A stretch of 64,000 nt of DNA from contig NC_134373.1 in NCBI RefSeq assembly GCF_035582795.1, positions 18,250,001 through 18,314,000 on the forward strand, read 5' to 3'. Made by a program: the position numbers and the translations under genes. Shown here one piece after another: positions 11,836-25,936 of this stretch. Under the pieces are notes generated by a model. The model was not told where the DNA came from, ran no database searches, and worked only from the letters and a program-made list of their open reading frames with translations. The stretch comes from Mycteria americana. Taxonomy: Eukaryota; Chordata; Aves; Ciconiiformes; Ciconiidae. How positions within the stretch are numbered: the stretch's first letter is position 1; each line of letters begins with the position of its first letter.

Positions 11836-14800
11836 CTCGCCGCCCGCTCCCGCAGCCGGCCCCGGTGCGCGAAGCGAAGCCCGGATTCAAGTTGATGCCG
11901 GCGCGCCGGCGAAACGGGGCAGCGGCGGGGACCGGGAAACGGGCTTCGGTCATGAGATCAGGTCTAAAATTATACTGGAAAGCACGTGGGCAACGGCGGG
12001 GACGTGCTGAAGCAAGAGGGACCTCCGTGCCGCGGGTGGGAGGGTGCTGTCAGACAAAGGGATGCCGTTCAGAGACCCGGGCGCAAGTGCAGAGCAGGGC
12101 TGGCAGCAGCCGCGGTACGGGCCTTTCCCCACAGCGGCTTGGTAACACGAGCACGATACCCACCGTTGCACCGTCACCCTCCCCGCAGCTTTCATTGCGT
12201 TAGCTGATTTGGTCTTTGTCATCCAGTAATGGGAGGCTGTTGAAAAGAACACATTACATACTCTTGAAAACTGCCAGAGAAATTACTGCCTTAGTTTGAT
12301 CTATATCAGCTTTCTTTTTTCTTTTTTTTCTGTAGATCCTCCATCACAGCTTTCACGACATCCTTGACGGCTTAGACACACCTTTGGAAAGGGGAAGCTG
12401 GACTGTCTTGTGTAGGGAAGCTACTGAGTGGCACAGGTCACCCTGCTGTGGAGGAGACAGGTTGCAGACACACCTACCTGGTTAAAGACTCGCCTCTGGC
12501 ACCCTGGCCCTTCTGCTAGAGCCTGGTCACTCCCTGTCCCCAGGGCTGGCACGCTGTCCTGTCCTCTGGGGATGGCTCTGAGGCCTCTCTCAGCAAACTG
12601 GACTCCTCGTGGCTGTCCTATTTAAATCCTCCAGCTTAGCCCTGCTGTCTGGCTCATGGTAACAAGATGGGAAATATATTCTGTCGTCCAAGAAAATCAG
12701 TTGAAATCCCTGGAGAACTAGATGCCACTGCCAGCGAATTTCAACAAGAGAAGAGGGAAAAATGGCAAATTCCTTGAAAAAAAGTAGAGAGAGTTACAGG
12801 ATTCTAGAAATCTAATTACTGAGCCTACACTATTCATTACTATTCAATACATTACACTATTAGTATCCTACACTATTCATGTGATGCTGGTTTATGTTTT
12901 CCCCATTTCTCATACTGGCAGTTCCAAATTTGGCAGCATCGTTGTGCAGCAAAGGATCATTCTGGGGACCCTGGCATACAAAAAGCCATGGCTGTTTTCC
13001 TATTGAAGTGGAGACCTCCAGAGAAGGTTCCCTTGAGACAATATTTTTAGTGTAACTTCTAGGATAAGCTTCTCAGAAAAAAATGCTTTATTCTCTCAGC
13101 GTGAACCTGCAAGTCTTATTCTGAATGTGGTTCAATAAAGTTAGGGAATTCATTAAGTAACACAATCTTTTATTTTCTGTGTTCAGTTTCCAAAAGTTGA
13201 AGCAGGAAAAACATTAAGCAAGATTTTGGGAGGTGTCAGAGTAAGTTTTTGTATAAAATCCGTAGAAAGATTAAGTAACAAGCCACATACATTATGGAAA
13301 GCTTAATAATATCAGGAATGTAGTCACTTGTTTTTCTCCTAAAAGAAATAAGTAACAGGGCAAGGAGATAAAGGACACGACTTTTAATCGTGTCTTAAGG
13401 ACACCGTTCAACAATACCTTATTCATTTCAGTCAAGAGGCCACTCAACATCTGCGACCTGAAAAAGCGAACCATGGACAGAAAGAAGTTTCTGAAAGAAT
13501 AACTGTGTTGTTAATTAGCTGGCTTGCTTCTAACCAATTTATTCTTTAATATTCTCTAATGATCTTGATACTAAATTCTTAAGTGACTATTCTACAGAGA
13601 TTTTTTTTTTTTTTACTACTTTGCCTACACTTAAACCAAAGAGAAACAAACATGTAGAAAGGCGGTTTAAATATTTTGTTTAAATGATACAATTATGTTA
13701 CATGGATGGTGGATCACAAAATGCTAGTAAAGTGTATGCACACAGATACCCTCCTCAGCTTCTAAGGGTTTATCTACATAAAACTTTAGACCTGAAATAA
13801 GCCATCATTTGGATGGATTCATATGGACATTTCTTGGATAATTGTAGAAGATTATAACCATACCACTTCAGAAACACTGGCAAAAGATGTTGATATAAAC
13901 CGATCCTATGAAGTCTTATATAAACTTTTTGAAAATCAGTGCGGTTGTTACCCAATGACATGAGAATTTTTTTCACTGATTTTTACTCATCATTTACACC
14001 ACCATCACCAACATTTGATGAAATGTTGAGGTAAGAATGTAAATACAGGAGAGGAACTATATTCTATTTTGTCCATCCAAGAACTTGACCTGTTCTTCTC
14101 AAGTTTAGTCTCATTGACAATTGGGAGGCATGTTCTCCAAAAGAAAACTGTAAAACATAGTTCAGTTCTTCATGCAAAGATAAAACCTCCACAGGTTAAA
14201 CCATAGAATTCTTTCCACAATTCTTGGCAAGACACAAATGCCTTTAAAATGTCCCATTCTTTAATTCAGGCAGCAGGAAAGTTTACTAAATATAATATGA
14301 AATGTTTGCTTACCACCCATATGCCTAGAATAAGCCGATCTATGGGTGAAGCTATAAGATTCTAATAATCTATAAAGATCTCTAAAAATTAAGAAAATAT
14401 TTTTATTTTCTCCTGTAGTAGCAATATTGTTGTTTCTTTGCTGTCATTTATTGTTAGGGTTTGTGTGTGTTTGGCAAAACGGTACCCTTAGGCAAGGCAT
14501 AGGTAGCAGACACATGTTTTTATTAAAGATTTTTGCAAATTACACCTTGTCTTTTTGCAAATTAATTCGAATTATGCAAAACTGTGAGAGTACAGCAACA
14601 GCAACCAGTGAACTGGAAATGCTTTGAAGAACAAGCATGAAGTAGAGCACCAAAAAGCGTTAAAGTGTGTCTGATAATAAAACAAATTAGGCAGAGGGAG
14701 AATTCAGGAGGCAGTGGGAGGCTTATGGCAGGCACGTGCTGTAAAGGCAGCAAAAGGCAAGCGCCAGCGAGATGGAAACTGGATGTGCCCTAGAACATGG

Positions 14801-16901
14801 GAGTGCCAGAAGACTGAAGAGCCATCTCCGAGAATCAGAAAGCACAGCTGCCATCAGGACTGACATCGGGAAACTCCGTTTTGAGTAGGAAACTGGATCA
14901 ATGTCCCCTTTCTTTCACAAATACTGACCACCCAACACAACATTATTTACTTTCTTCTTTGAGTCCTCCTTAGGGCTGAATTACTTAGAATACTTCTGGC
15001 CGAGCACTGTTGCACCTAAATAGCCCAAAATTCCTTGTGTGAGGACCAAGGATCTTCACAGTTTCCTGATGATGCAAAATTACTCATGGTAAGCAAAACA
15101 AAAGCTGACTCTGAGCAGTTGTAATAGGGTCTGACAATAGCGAGCGATAGGGCAATGAGACGGCGGCTGAAAGTCTATGTCAATAACTCCAAACTAATGT
15201 AAACAGTAATGAAAATAACCCTAACAAAACATACGTAATAATGGGCTCTAAATTAGCCTTTATCATTTGGAGTCATTGTGAGTAGTTTTCTGCAAACATT
15301 AGCTTGCTACTCAGCAGTAGTCCAAAAGGCAAACAATGTTAGAAATTACTCCAAAAGCAGCCGAGAGCGAAGCAGAAGAGCTCATTACATCCCTGTGTAA
15401 ATCTCTTGTGCACTCGAGTGCTGTGTACAGTTCCGGTTCCTTCATATGAAAATGTGGAACTACAAAATGCATGTACACGGCTAAAAGAATATATGCAGAG
15501 GTATGGGAATACATCTGTGTGAGGAGATAATTTCCAGCTGGAGAACAGACTGAGGAAGGATTGTCTTCCGATATATAAAATCCCAAATGATACGTAAGAG
15601 GCCGACAGGAAACGACCACGCGCTATTTCCCATCACACAAGACTTCAGGGAGACTCAGTAAATGATCAGGCAGTGGATTTAAAACAACGGCTGGGAAGAA
15701 CCTTTCCATACAGAACGTTATTAAGTCGGATGGCTTGCTGCTATACAACACTATGGAGCTGAAGAGACAGATGTTTTTAAGCAGGGATTATACGAATGAA
15801 TGAAGGATATCTGTAGCTATTAAGCACAATAATTCCCTTTGCAGTTCCTGCTTAAAAGGTGCCTGCCCATTGCCTGCTGAAAGTTGCCCAAGAAAGGACG
15901 CTTTAGCTGCCCTGTTTCAATGTTCTCCCCAGGCATCAGTTTCCAGCCACTGCGGAGAGCAGGAACCAGATTAAATGGACCTTTACACTGGTCCTGTACA
16001 GCCATTCAGATGGTTTATTCTTTTCTTTCTGCTCAGTTAGGTGCAAGAAACCAAAGACAAGCAGCATCTCTAGGTGTGAAAGCATATGCCTGCCTTTCCC
16101 CATCTTCCCTGGGAGTAAAAATCAGACTCAGTTCTTGGTCTTCCCATTTGGGTGTTTTTCCATTCCCCTGAAGAGAATTTGGAAAAACTGTTTTTCTCTT
16201 CTCAACATTTTGCTCTTCAGTTTCAGTAATGATAATCCATATGCATGCAGATCAGCACCATTTTTTATCTCCTTTATACAAGATTGGGGCAGTACATAGC
16301 AAGAGAAATCCTGAAGCATAATAACATAAAATATGCATAGAATATAATGAAAATACTTTGCATATTCATAGATCATCACAGGGATAAAATCTAAACCATT
16401 CTTGGACGTCCTGGAAGAGAAAGGGATAGTGATTTCTTCTCATTGAAGAAACTGGAAAGGGAAGTAGAACCACCCAAAGATGCTTTAAAACTCAAATGGC
16501 AGGTAAACATCTTACGTAGATAATCACAATTTATAAGAGTTCTATTAAGAATATCCCTATTAAATACAAGAAACTAGAAATCTGAAAAGCAAATCTGAAA
16601 TGCAGTTTGGCAGAACTCCAAGAATCCCTGAAGACAAACATATGATAAATCAGCTGGAGTGGTTAACTCTCATATAAACAAAATCTGTATGGTTGATACT
16701 CTGTATAGCTAGTTATTTCCACTCAAATATAAGGAAAAGAGTTTGTTTCATACTTGATTTCGGCACTGGATAGTAGTCCCATGGCCTCATCTTCAGCAGA
16801 ATGCATACCATTTCTTTACTGTGTAAACTGCAAAACCAAAGCAGTATAAACATTTTAAGCTATGCATTTGAAACAACAACAAGAAAAAGAAAGAAATCTC
16901 T

Positions 16902-16935
16902 GGTTGTAAGGGTTGTTACTACAACCCTTATAACC
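16902..16935. repeat. 15-bp inverted repeat, 4-base loop
   Basis: The left arm GGTTGTAAGGGTTGT (16902-16916) pairs with ACAACCCTTATAACC (16921-16935) around the loop TACT. There is one non-Watson-Crick position (G opposite T), so 14 of 15 positions pair canonically. It is too short for a typical microRNA precursor, and no transposon ends were identified. Confidence 0.85.
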
Positions 16936-19900
16936 CTGCTGGCTGTTACCAGCACTCTAGTTTCTGTTCTAGACTAGGTTCTTTAAAACTTCAATATTTA
17001 AAAAATCTTTTCTCTCAATACCTCTCCTAGAATAGCTTTAAAAAGGGTCACAGTGGTACCGTTTCCTCTGCACTCTCCGAGAACTACTTAATTTACTTTC
17101 GCAAAGCCACAACAGAGATTATCCAGTTTCAAACAGTTTCAGATTGCCTCCAGGATAAAATTCCAAGAATGTTGTTATATACAGGCATTGAGGCCATCTT
17201 TGTATCTTCGTCCTTTAAGGCAAAGGAAAAACCTACTGTGATACCTGTGTATGAATAACCCAAAATTCTGTGTCCAAAATTCTGGCAATAATTTTAAGTA
17301 ACTAAGCTGGTATGTTGTCCCAGAGAAGTAAGGCAGCAAATTTTAGTGTCCCCCAGCATTATTATAATAGAAGTGAACTCTGAATAGGACTGAATTCTGT
17401 GGACTTGATTAAAAGTTAAAAACATCAGTGGGTCAAGACATACAGCGCATGTTTTCACATGCCATTGCCTTTGATTTTGTTTTGCTGATTAAATATAACT
17501 TCACTCCCGCTATCCTTAGATGTAACAGACACATTAGGAGGGGGATTTAGTGTGCCCAGGATGAGGACAATCAAAACTCTGATACTTAAAATAACTTTCA
17601 GCAATCTTGCGATTTCGTTTGTGAAGTTGCTTATGATTTCAATTTCAGAAAATATTTCCAGGACATATTTGCATTTCCAATACAGTTTTGATGTCCACAT
17701 ACCTGAATACGCTCTGTTAATATTGTCCTGTATTTCTTAAAATGACATCTGAAAAAGTCACTCATTAGCTCTTTCCGAAGACAGAACTCGGTCAGAAGAG
17801 TTGGAAGAATTCCCAGGGTATCTTCTGTACTCCCATGCTCAAGATTTGTAAACACTTTCTCTAAATATAGAGTAGGGTCTGGTCAGCAGTTAACTCTTCA
17901 GTCTTAGTGAGGTCCTGCAGATATTGCATGTTAATGTTATATTTGAACACTTCATGTTGGGTGAAGCCCCACCTTCCCAAGTCCCACAGAGTTTGGAGAC
18001 TTTCAAGAAAAACTCATAATAAGAGAATTAAGGTTTGGGAGCAGGCAGATGCATATTGCTAAAGTAGATGAAATAAAAGTCTCGTATCAATATTTAATTA
18101 ATCTGACAGTGCCATGTATAGTTCAAAACAACAGCCCCACCATCTATGAGGTATATGGATTGTACAGTACTGAAGCGTTATTTTCAAGCTGTGATTTACA
18201 ATGTTTACAAAGCACCAAGGCCATAAAAGCCATCATCCCTCCAAGCAACTCCTCTTTAAAGCTTCCTTTAAAGCATTTATAACCAAGCAGAGCAAGCAGC
18301 TGAACGGTGTTATGCATTATGTTCAGCTGCACACTTCTCTTCCCTCTCATCCCCCGCAGAGTCGCCTGATGCAGAGCTGCCTCCTTTTGTCTCCACCGCT
18401 TCAGCTACCAGAGCTGTCTGAGGCGTCTGGAACCACCTGGAGTTTTTTTGAGTGTGATACAGCATCAGGCCGGCGGCAGGAGGCCTGATCCTGCCTGTAA
18501 CCCAAGCTTCTGCTGCTGTCCTTGTCCCTGCCAAAAGCAGAGGCTGTGGATGAGCAACCTGATGTGAATGTGTGCTACAAGTTGTTCAGTGAACTCAAGA
18601 CAGCTGCAGCTCGGGGCAGGCTGTCAGTGCCTGGAGGAAGGAGGAGGAACAGAACCACCACACAGCAGAGGGATGAAGGAGAAATTACCCAACAAGATAA
18701 AGGAGCTCAACAGAAAGCACACAGTTTTGAATAACAGATACTGCTTTAAAAGTAATCCTGGTGCCATAATATTCATTATGTGCATATGAAATGTGCATGG
18801 TGCACGACAATCAATGTATTTCAAAACAAAGGAGAAATAAGACACAAGAGTGATGTTACTACAGATGGACGTAAGGGCTTCTGCGGTTCATTTGTGATAG
18901 ACATCCATCCAAGAGACTCCAAATCCCTACACCCAACCTAATCTTAAAGCACTTGGCTTCCAGAGCACCACAGTGCCCTCCATCTCTTCTCTCTTAAGAT
19001 ATGAATCATTTGGATTATCCTGCTTTTCCCAGTATCTGAACTGACTTTCCCTCAGGAACGTCCCCCATGCCTCACCTCTTATTAGACTGTTTCCTATTCT
19101 GTTGTCTCAAAATCAGAACTCCTTTTTTATCACCTTCCCTATTTTTGCTTTGTTTTGTCCCTCTTTCCTCTGGTTCTCTTCCTAGTTCCTGCTCGTTATC
19201 ACACTCTTAATCTTTTACAGAGAAATTGCAAAAATGCCAAGAAATGGTATTAAAAGGTGTTCTGTATGTGGTGTTTTCAGGTGTGTCTCAGAAAATTTTC
19301 ATACTGGGAACAATAATTTTAAAACTACTTGGCTAATCCTGCATTTGCAAACCTATGAAAAACCTCTGGAACAGCAAGAAAAAAAATCAGAAATAGACAT
19401 GTGAGACTTGTGCAAGCAAAACCAGATCATTTGTATTTCAAAACTAAGAGGCTATGAAGAAATTAATGGTTTAAAAAATAATTCAGAGAAAAGATGCAAA
19501 GTTAAACGAGGATTCTGTCTTCTCCCAATCACTTTTAAATTAATTACTTTAATACAATTTAATAATTATTATTTAATAATAATTAAAGTATTTTAAATTA
19601 CGTGTTTGAAATGGATACCCCTTGAGATAATTCTCTCTCTGTGAAAAAGAAACACAACCTTTTGGCTAAGAAGTTCTATGTGTAGGTTGATTACCTTAGA
19701 AGGCGGGTAGGATTTTCAGTAGTGTCACTTTCGAGTTGCAGCCCCCATGTGCACATGCAGGAGCCCAGTGACCTCTGCTGGAACAGGGGGGATTGCCTCG
19801 CAGCGCTGCAGGCGCCGGCACCACCCTTTGGCCCTTCGCTCCGATGATGTTAAGCGAACTTGGCATGGTTAACCCTCCTTCTTCCCTTTATCATTGTTTC

Positions 19901-22260
19901 TCCAGTTTATTTCGGAGAAGATTTAGCACTGCAACTGCAGTTCAAATCTGACATTCTGTGAAAAACTCGAGCAGAATCTTTGACAAAGTTTTAAGTGGAT
20001 GTTTAACAAATAGAGATAGAAAGTTTAGAAAAACGGTACAGTGAGAATGTGAAATGAGTAGTTTTCCTGAACTGGAGCTGTACACATAATTGCATGTTGT
20101 TTTCACCTTCAACAGCTTCCACTTACATACGATTATTCCTTCTTCTGTCTCTCACTTACTGCTACAGTAATTGAAAGAGCAGAGGTGCCAGGCATTGCAG
20201 ACATTCGATGATATCTCTGTAGACAGAGTAGAAATAACATGACTGAGTACCCTGGGTCAGAAAATGGACCATTAACAGGAAGAAAGAGGAAGGATGCAAA
20301 GGAAATCCAATTCCACTGCACAGTGCCAACCTGGGCTCTGCCCCCCCGTGAGGTACTCTAGTAGTGGTTTGTACCACCAAAGAAAAAGGTCTCAAGTAGG
20401 AGCCCCAAAACCAGTGAAGGGAACTAATTGCAATCACCGACTCACAGGTCACATTGGGAACGCACAGCCCTGTTGAGAACGGCTTGCTTTCACTTAATGA
20501 TCAGAGATACCCTAATGTAGACATTCAGGCAACATAAGCAAATTAGTATCTGTCTCCAGTTACACAAACAAAAGGCTCCTCTGCTGACCAAGTGGTTATG
20601 ATTCAATAAATGGATAAAATAATTTCTACTGGGCATCACTTAGCATCTCTATTAATGAAATCTCTCTTGTCTCATTTTCAAAAGGTACAAAAGCCCCTTT
20701 CAGTGGCAACAGAAACTATGGCTGATGAACACAGCTGAAATCCAACTCACTTACAGATAAGCATACTAAATTCTACTTACTAACATTAAAGCACTATTAC
20801 TGCAACACAACACAAAAAAACCCTACAGTTTTAGCCAATTTACTAACCACCAGCAAAAGGAATACACATGACAGTTTTTTCCAGTACGGGAACCTAATGC
20901 TCATCCTCACAGCAGTTTTTTCTTACCAATGAAATGACCTAGAAAAGCAGCATGCCAGCTACTTATCAGTAGTGCTATATAAGAATTTAAACAGGGAGTG
21001 ATGAGTACCATATCCAATCAAAACTGCTGCGGGACTTTAAAACAGCAAAATGTATTTACACAAACTGGTATTTAGCTGGAGAAAACTGGTACATCAATGC
21101 TTTCAGGAAGTACACTGAACTCTAAGGAGGGCCAGTAATGAATTTGCTTTGAAGGATCTTCTAAAAAATGTTACCAGACCATTACAAATGACTCCACATG
21201 AGTCACCTAATAGACTGATTCAACAGTGACTGAAAAGGAAAGATGCTGTCTGCTTGCAGAGTTGCTGGGTATCTTGAAGTCTCAGTACTGAAAGAGGAAA
21301 TTTCTTTCCTCTGAGTGCCAGCCCAATTCTCTTCAGTTCAAGACCTGACGGAACAAGCAGGCAAAAGAGCTCTGCAGCCCGAAGCAGGACTACATACAGA
21401 GCACTGATCTTCCATGCCCAGGAGAGTGCAGTGGCCCACTATTCCCACAGACATGCAGTAATAGAAACAGGATTGAGAACAATTAGAACATGGCACTATT
21501 CTGTCTGCTTTGTAACATTACTTCAAGATGTAAAGGGTATCTTTTAACCCTCCGTGTGTGTTGAATGCTCCCTCGTGTAGCTGTTAGGATCATTCTAACA
21601 GGTGATTCTTCTTTCCCATCTTGGATGGCCAAGCTCAGACACCAGTCACTTCATTTTTGAGTGTTTACACTCCTGGGGATGTTTACATCCCCTAAACACG
21701 CAGGCATCCACCTTCAGTGCCACGTTAGACTGGGGATCTAGACATAGGAGAGACTCATCAAAAGGGCTGGTTCAAACACGCAAATGAGAAGTTTTTCAAC
21801 TGACTCTACAGAGATTCTCAGCATTTCACCTGGCACCTAAATAACACGCCCACCATTATCCTATACTTTAAAGCGCTCTCTTGAGTAAAGAAAAATAAAG
21901 ACAGTAAAGATCTGCACATACGCTGAAAAGATGCTTGCACTGGCACGGTATGTCACCTCTTGTAGGCTGTGCTTTAGCTTACTCCTAACATGCAGATACA
22001 CCGCATCACACTCACTCAGCGGCACGTGTCAGAGCCGCTATATGAGCATGGTGTCTCTGTCATGTTTGCACAGCAGGACTGATGCTTTCTAAAAATATCG
22101 GACTCGCTGCACATGTACACTGTATAGTTAAGGCTGCAAAGGTGCTGCTTGATGGTTCTGGAGTTTTGGATCTATGGCAACCTGGTCAGAATTATTTCCG
22201 CTGAGTAAATACAGGAAAGCCCCAAATTCTACTCAAAATTTATGGTGAGGACGAGGGAAA

Positions 22261-22300
22261 CAAACAAACCAACCAACCAACCAACCAACAAACACCAAAC
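22261..22300. repeat. AAAC/AACC tetranucleotide tract
   Basis: CAAACAAACC is followed by about five AACC units and then imperfect copies. A simple microsatellite in intergenic sequence. Confidence 0.85.
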
Positions 22301-23133
22301 AGGACTTTTCCAGAGGAACCCCAGAGAAATGGCAACCCCCCTCACAAACCATCTCTGGGCCAGAGTCGGAGATTGGATCCCGTTCTCCAGGCTCAACCAT
22401 AAACCTGTTTTATTCACTATGGAATTTCTAGCATCTACAAAAAATTAAGCAGGAATTTTACAGCCTGCTTTAACCATGTAGCCCTGATTCAATTTCATTC
22501 TTTGTGCTGAATGAAACAACTGCTCTTGGGGGAAAAAAAGCTGCTGGTGAGTCATCAAGGACTGCATCGTAACACGTACTAGGGGAACAGAAAGAAGCCA
22601 AAGGAGGTTTCTTAGGCAACCTTTATTCTTCAACTTCCTAACGTTTGAGCATTTGAATTCTAATATTATTTTAACATAAGAAATAATACTGCTTTGTGGT
22701 TTTTTAAATACATAGTTTCTGTCACTTAAAATTTAAACTTCTGAACCAAGTGCAATGACAGCACTGATTCTCATATACCCTCCCTAATGCAAAAATATTT
22801 TTACTGATACTTCTTTTTATAAAGAGCAGGAAATAAAGAAAAACTAGTTTAATATGGCTGTATCTTCTATTAGAGAACAATTTACTAAATCCTTTAAAAT
22901 ACTTGCTGCAGAAGAAATGTTATGTACACTGCATGCAAATATTATTCTAATTGCATTAATTTGATAGTAGGTGAAGTCACACATTACTAGATGGCTAAAT
23001 AATAGGTTTGTATCCTAGCAGTATTCTGAGACAGCAGACTGTAAAGCACTGAACGGTAAAGCTGTAAGTTTTGAGTAAGGATATCTTCCAGTTAAAAAGA
23101 TTGTATCAAACTCTCTGCTCCCTCCTCTTCCCG

Positions 23134-23150
23134 CCCCCCCCCCCCCCCCC
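23134..23150. repeat. 17-base C homopolymer
   Basis: An uninterrupted run of 17 C bases after CCCG, then AACCCCAACC. Its true length is likely to be uncertain or polymorphic. Confidence 0.85.
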
Positions 23151-25873
23151 AACCCCAACCAGGGGCGTTGCTTTAATGGGTGCATGGCTTTTGCTGTTGG
23201 AAAACAACAGAGAACATTTAAAAGAGTCTGGCCCGAAGCTTTCCGCTACTTACAACTGGAGGTATTTCCCAATACCTTCTCATTTCCTCCTCCTCTTTGA
23301 AAAACAAAACAAGAAAAGGAGACCATCTGTTGTAGGTAAAAACATAGCTTAAATTAATAGAAAGACACAAGACAAAACCACTAATTATAAGTTGCTGTGC
23401 TTCTGCACATTCACTGCTGAGATTGGGAAAGTCAGGGGCTTGGAGCACCAGAAAGGAGGCTGCAAGGAAGGTTTCCTGGTAAGAAGTAATGTTCTTGGAA
23501 AGAATAAGGAGCTGGAGAAGCAGAAGGTGAAGATCGTGGAAGGGGAGATGATCCTGGAGCTCAGCAAGCTGCACAGAAACAAATGTCAAAGGCTGCCCAG
23601 GGACACTGGCCAGTGGGACCCGAGGCTGGTGACCGAGAGTCACTGCACAGCACAAATGCCACTTTCCGCCCAACCCTCCTGACAGCAGCGATCTCCCTGC
23701 TGGGAAGAGAATCTGAGGCTACGTGAACCTAACGCTGCTGGCAGGGAGGGGAGAAAAGCAGACAAGTGCATTAAATTATAAGGTAGGATAAAAGCTGAGA
23801 TCTTGTTGGTTCTTAAATAAACCCCGCTATCCAGATCTACGATGGGCTGTCATTCACTCTGTCTCCCCTGTGACCCATCCCCCCCTTATCAATATAAATA
23901 ACTCTCCCATCACATTAAAATTGTATGCACTGGCCTTATCTATCTGAAACCCAGTTCACTATCCTGTGCCTGGTAACTAAGGGAGTAAGACCTGCATTTT
24001 CACCCCTGGTTTCCCGTGGGCTAGGGCTTTCTTGGAAGGAAATATTTCTGAAGGTGCTCGGAGCCAGAGGAAGTTACAGGATGCTCCACCGTCTCTCCCC
24101 ACACCAGTGATCAAGGGAGCAGGACTGGAGATGCTGGGAAGCAGGATGCATCCGAGAGCATGCTTGTCCACCAGTGTGCATACAACTAGAATTTATCAAT
24201 TTTATCTGTATAAATTATTTTAATAACCAGGATATTTTCAATTCAACAAGTAGTATTCAGGAATACAAGAAAAGTATTTGGCATTTGAAAACTATCTGTG
24301 CACATACTTATTTGAACTATCTTCATTTACTCTTCATCAATGCTGAAATCCTCTTCATCCTGCTGAAATGCTGAATTGTCCAGTTCTTACTTAAACAACG
24401 TATGTATTGAAACCTTTTTTAAAAAAACTCGTAAAACAAAAGACCCAAAAACCCCAACTCCTCAAAACAAAAAACCCACCCCTAGACTCCATACTTTCCC
24501 CACAGTTATAACCAAAAGACCTCAGGATAAGAAAGGATAAATGTAAGCAGCTCTGGTAGTCTGACCCACAGTCAAATGTCCTTTTCATTAAACAGCATAA
24601 AAAGCATAATGAATACTTTTGGCCCAAATCGACAAAATATTTAAGAATGTACTTGAATCATTTTCTTGATTACAGCTATTTTCTTAAATCCAGCTTAATA
24701 CTGTCAGGTTTGCTAGCAGTTTTTGAAACAGTTATTTCATTTTCTTTGAATTTACTGCTGTACTTCAGTTTTCAATGCAATTTGGATCATGAGAAGTGTC
24801 TTCTATTTTAACAGTTATAACCTGAATCATTACCAACTAAGCAGTCAAGCCACAAAATGCTGACTTCTTTATTTCCCCCATCATTGTAATTTCCATCTTA
24901 GAGGAGGAATTCAGTTAAACACAAGAGAGAGATTTCTGTAATACACGATTATAGACTACTACAAGAACAACCACCAGTTTACAATTTTTAATGCCTAGAT
25001 AATTTTCAAAACTGCATGTCTGCATTTTCAAAACCAGAAAGTACCATATATAGAGAGAGAGATCAACTAAGTAACAATTAAAAAAGAAAAAAAAAAAAAG
25101 CTGTCACTGTCCACAGGAACCATGTCTAGTCACGTTTTCAGTCAGTCAGTCAGCTAGCTGAGGGTCATGTCATTATTTAGTTTCTGTAGAAAAAACAGAA
25201 GTACAAAAATAGTATCAAAAAGCAACATATCTACTTTAAAATATATATAAAACATAATTGTTACAACAGCATATAAATAAGGCTTTTAATATATTTAGAA
25301 GAATAATATTAACATTTTATATATGCTTCTCTAGCATTTAAAGAAGTACCTCTTTTTCTGAGCAGTGCGTGAAAGCCAGCAATTTTTCTGCAGTATACTG
25401 TTGATACAAAATATAGTTAACTTTTTTTTTTTTTAATACCGGACTATATTTCAACTATGATACAATTACTTTTCTTAAAACATTTTTGCACAGAAATAAA
25501 TCATTATAAATATACATGTTAAACTTCAGGATTTTAATAAAGTTTTAACTAAAAAACTGAATGCAAATCAAATCAGCGATGCAGGACTTCTTCAGGACAA
25601 GGATAATAAAAGACAACAATAACAAAGTATTTCATGACAGAATAAATGTTTTTCAACTTAGTAACTAACTAACTAATTACAAAAAACACCACCAAACATT
25701 TTCAGAAGGGGAAAAATGCAATTAATCCATTTGCTGTGGGTTAAAGCCCATCAGCAATGATTATTAAGAGCCACAGAATCCAGCCCTAGATATCTGTGTT
25801 TTGCATTTCTAATATAGTGCTAGTTAGAAGCTCTGCTTTCTAAGGACTACTTGAAAGCTTTGTGAAAAGTGTT

Positions 25874-25936
25874 TGGGGTGGGGTTTGGGGCTTTTTTTTT
25901 GGTTTGTGGGGTGTTTTGGGTTTGGGTTTGGGTTTT
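25874..25936 (+). repeat. G-rich tract with quadruplex potential
   Basis: The plus strand carries GGGGTGGGGTTTGGGG, a nine-T spacer, another GGGG and then three TTTGGG units before a T run and GGTGGTGGTGG. Two clusters could each form an intramolecular G-quadruplex. The TTTGGG unit resembles but is not the vertebrate telomere repeat TTAGGG. Confidence 0.75.

Larger units (their letters stand above)
10930..12130 (-). promoter_or_regulatory. OSBPL6: orphan CpG island, probable OSBPL6 promoter
   Basis: About 1.2 kb of very GC-rich, CpG-dense sequence in AT-rich surroundings, with GC boxes and simple GC repeats, as in a housekeeping-type promoter. No protein is recognisable; the long open frames on both strands here come from the lack of AT-rich stop codons. 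On the minus strand two good splice donors are visible, GCAG|GTGGGT (exon edge at 11614) and GAGGAG|GTGGGC (exon edge at 11386), as expected for non-coding first exons feeding a gene to the left. The assignment to OSBPL6 rests on conserved order beside RBM45, not on coding sequence. Confidence 0.5.

Noticed and set aside
10873-12203. Long open frames on both strands (up to 320 aa)
   Set aside because: They lie wholly in a CpG island, are Arg/Ala/Gly/Pro-rich in every frame, and have no domain; stop codons are rare there by composition.
19768-19781. CTCF-like motif (reverse complement CCAGCAGAGGTCAC); similar one near 43085
   Set aside because: Each has a mismatch in the core, and single motif matches of this length are expected by chance in 64 kb.
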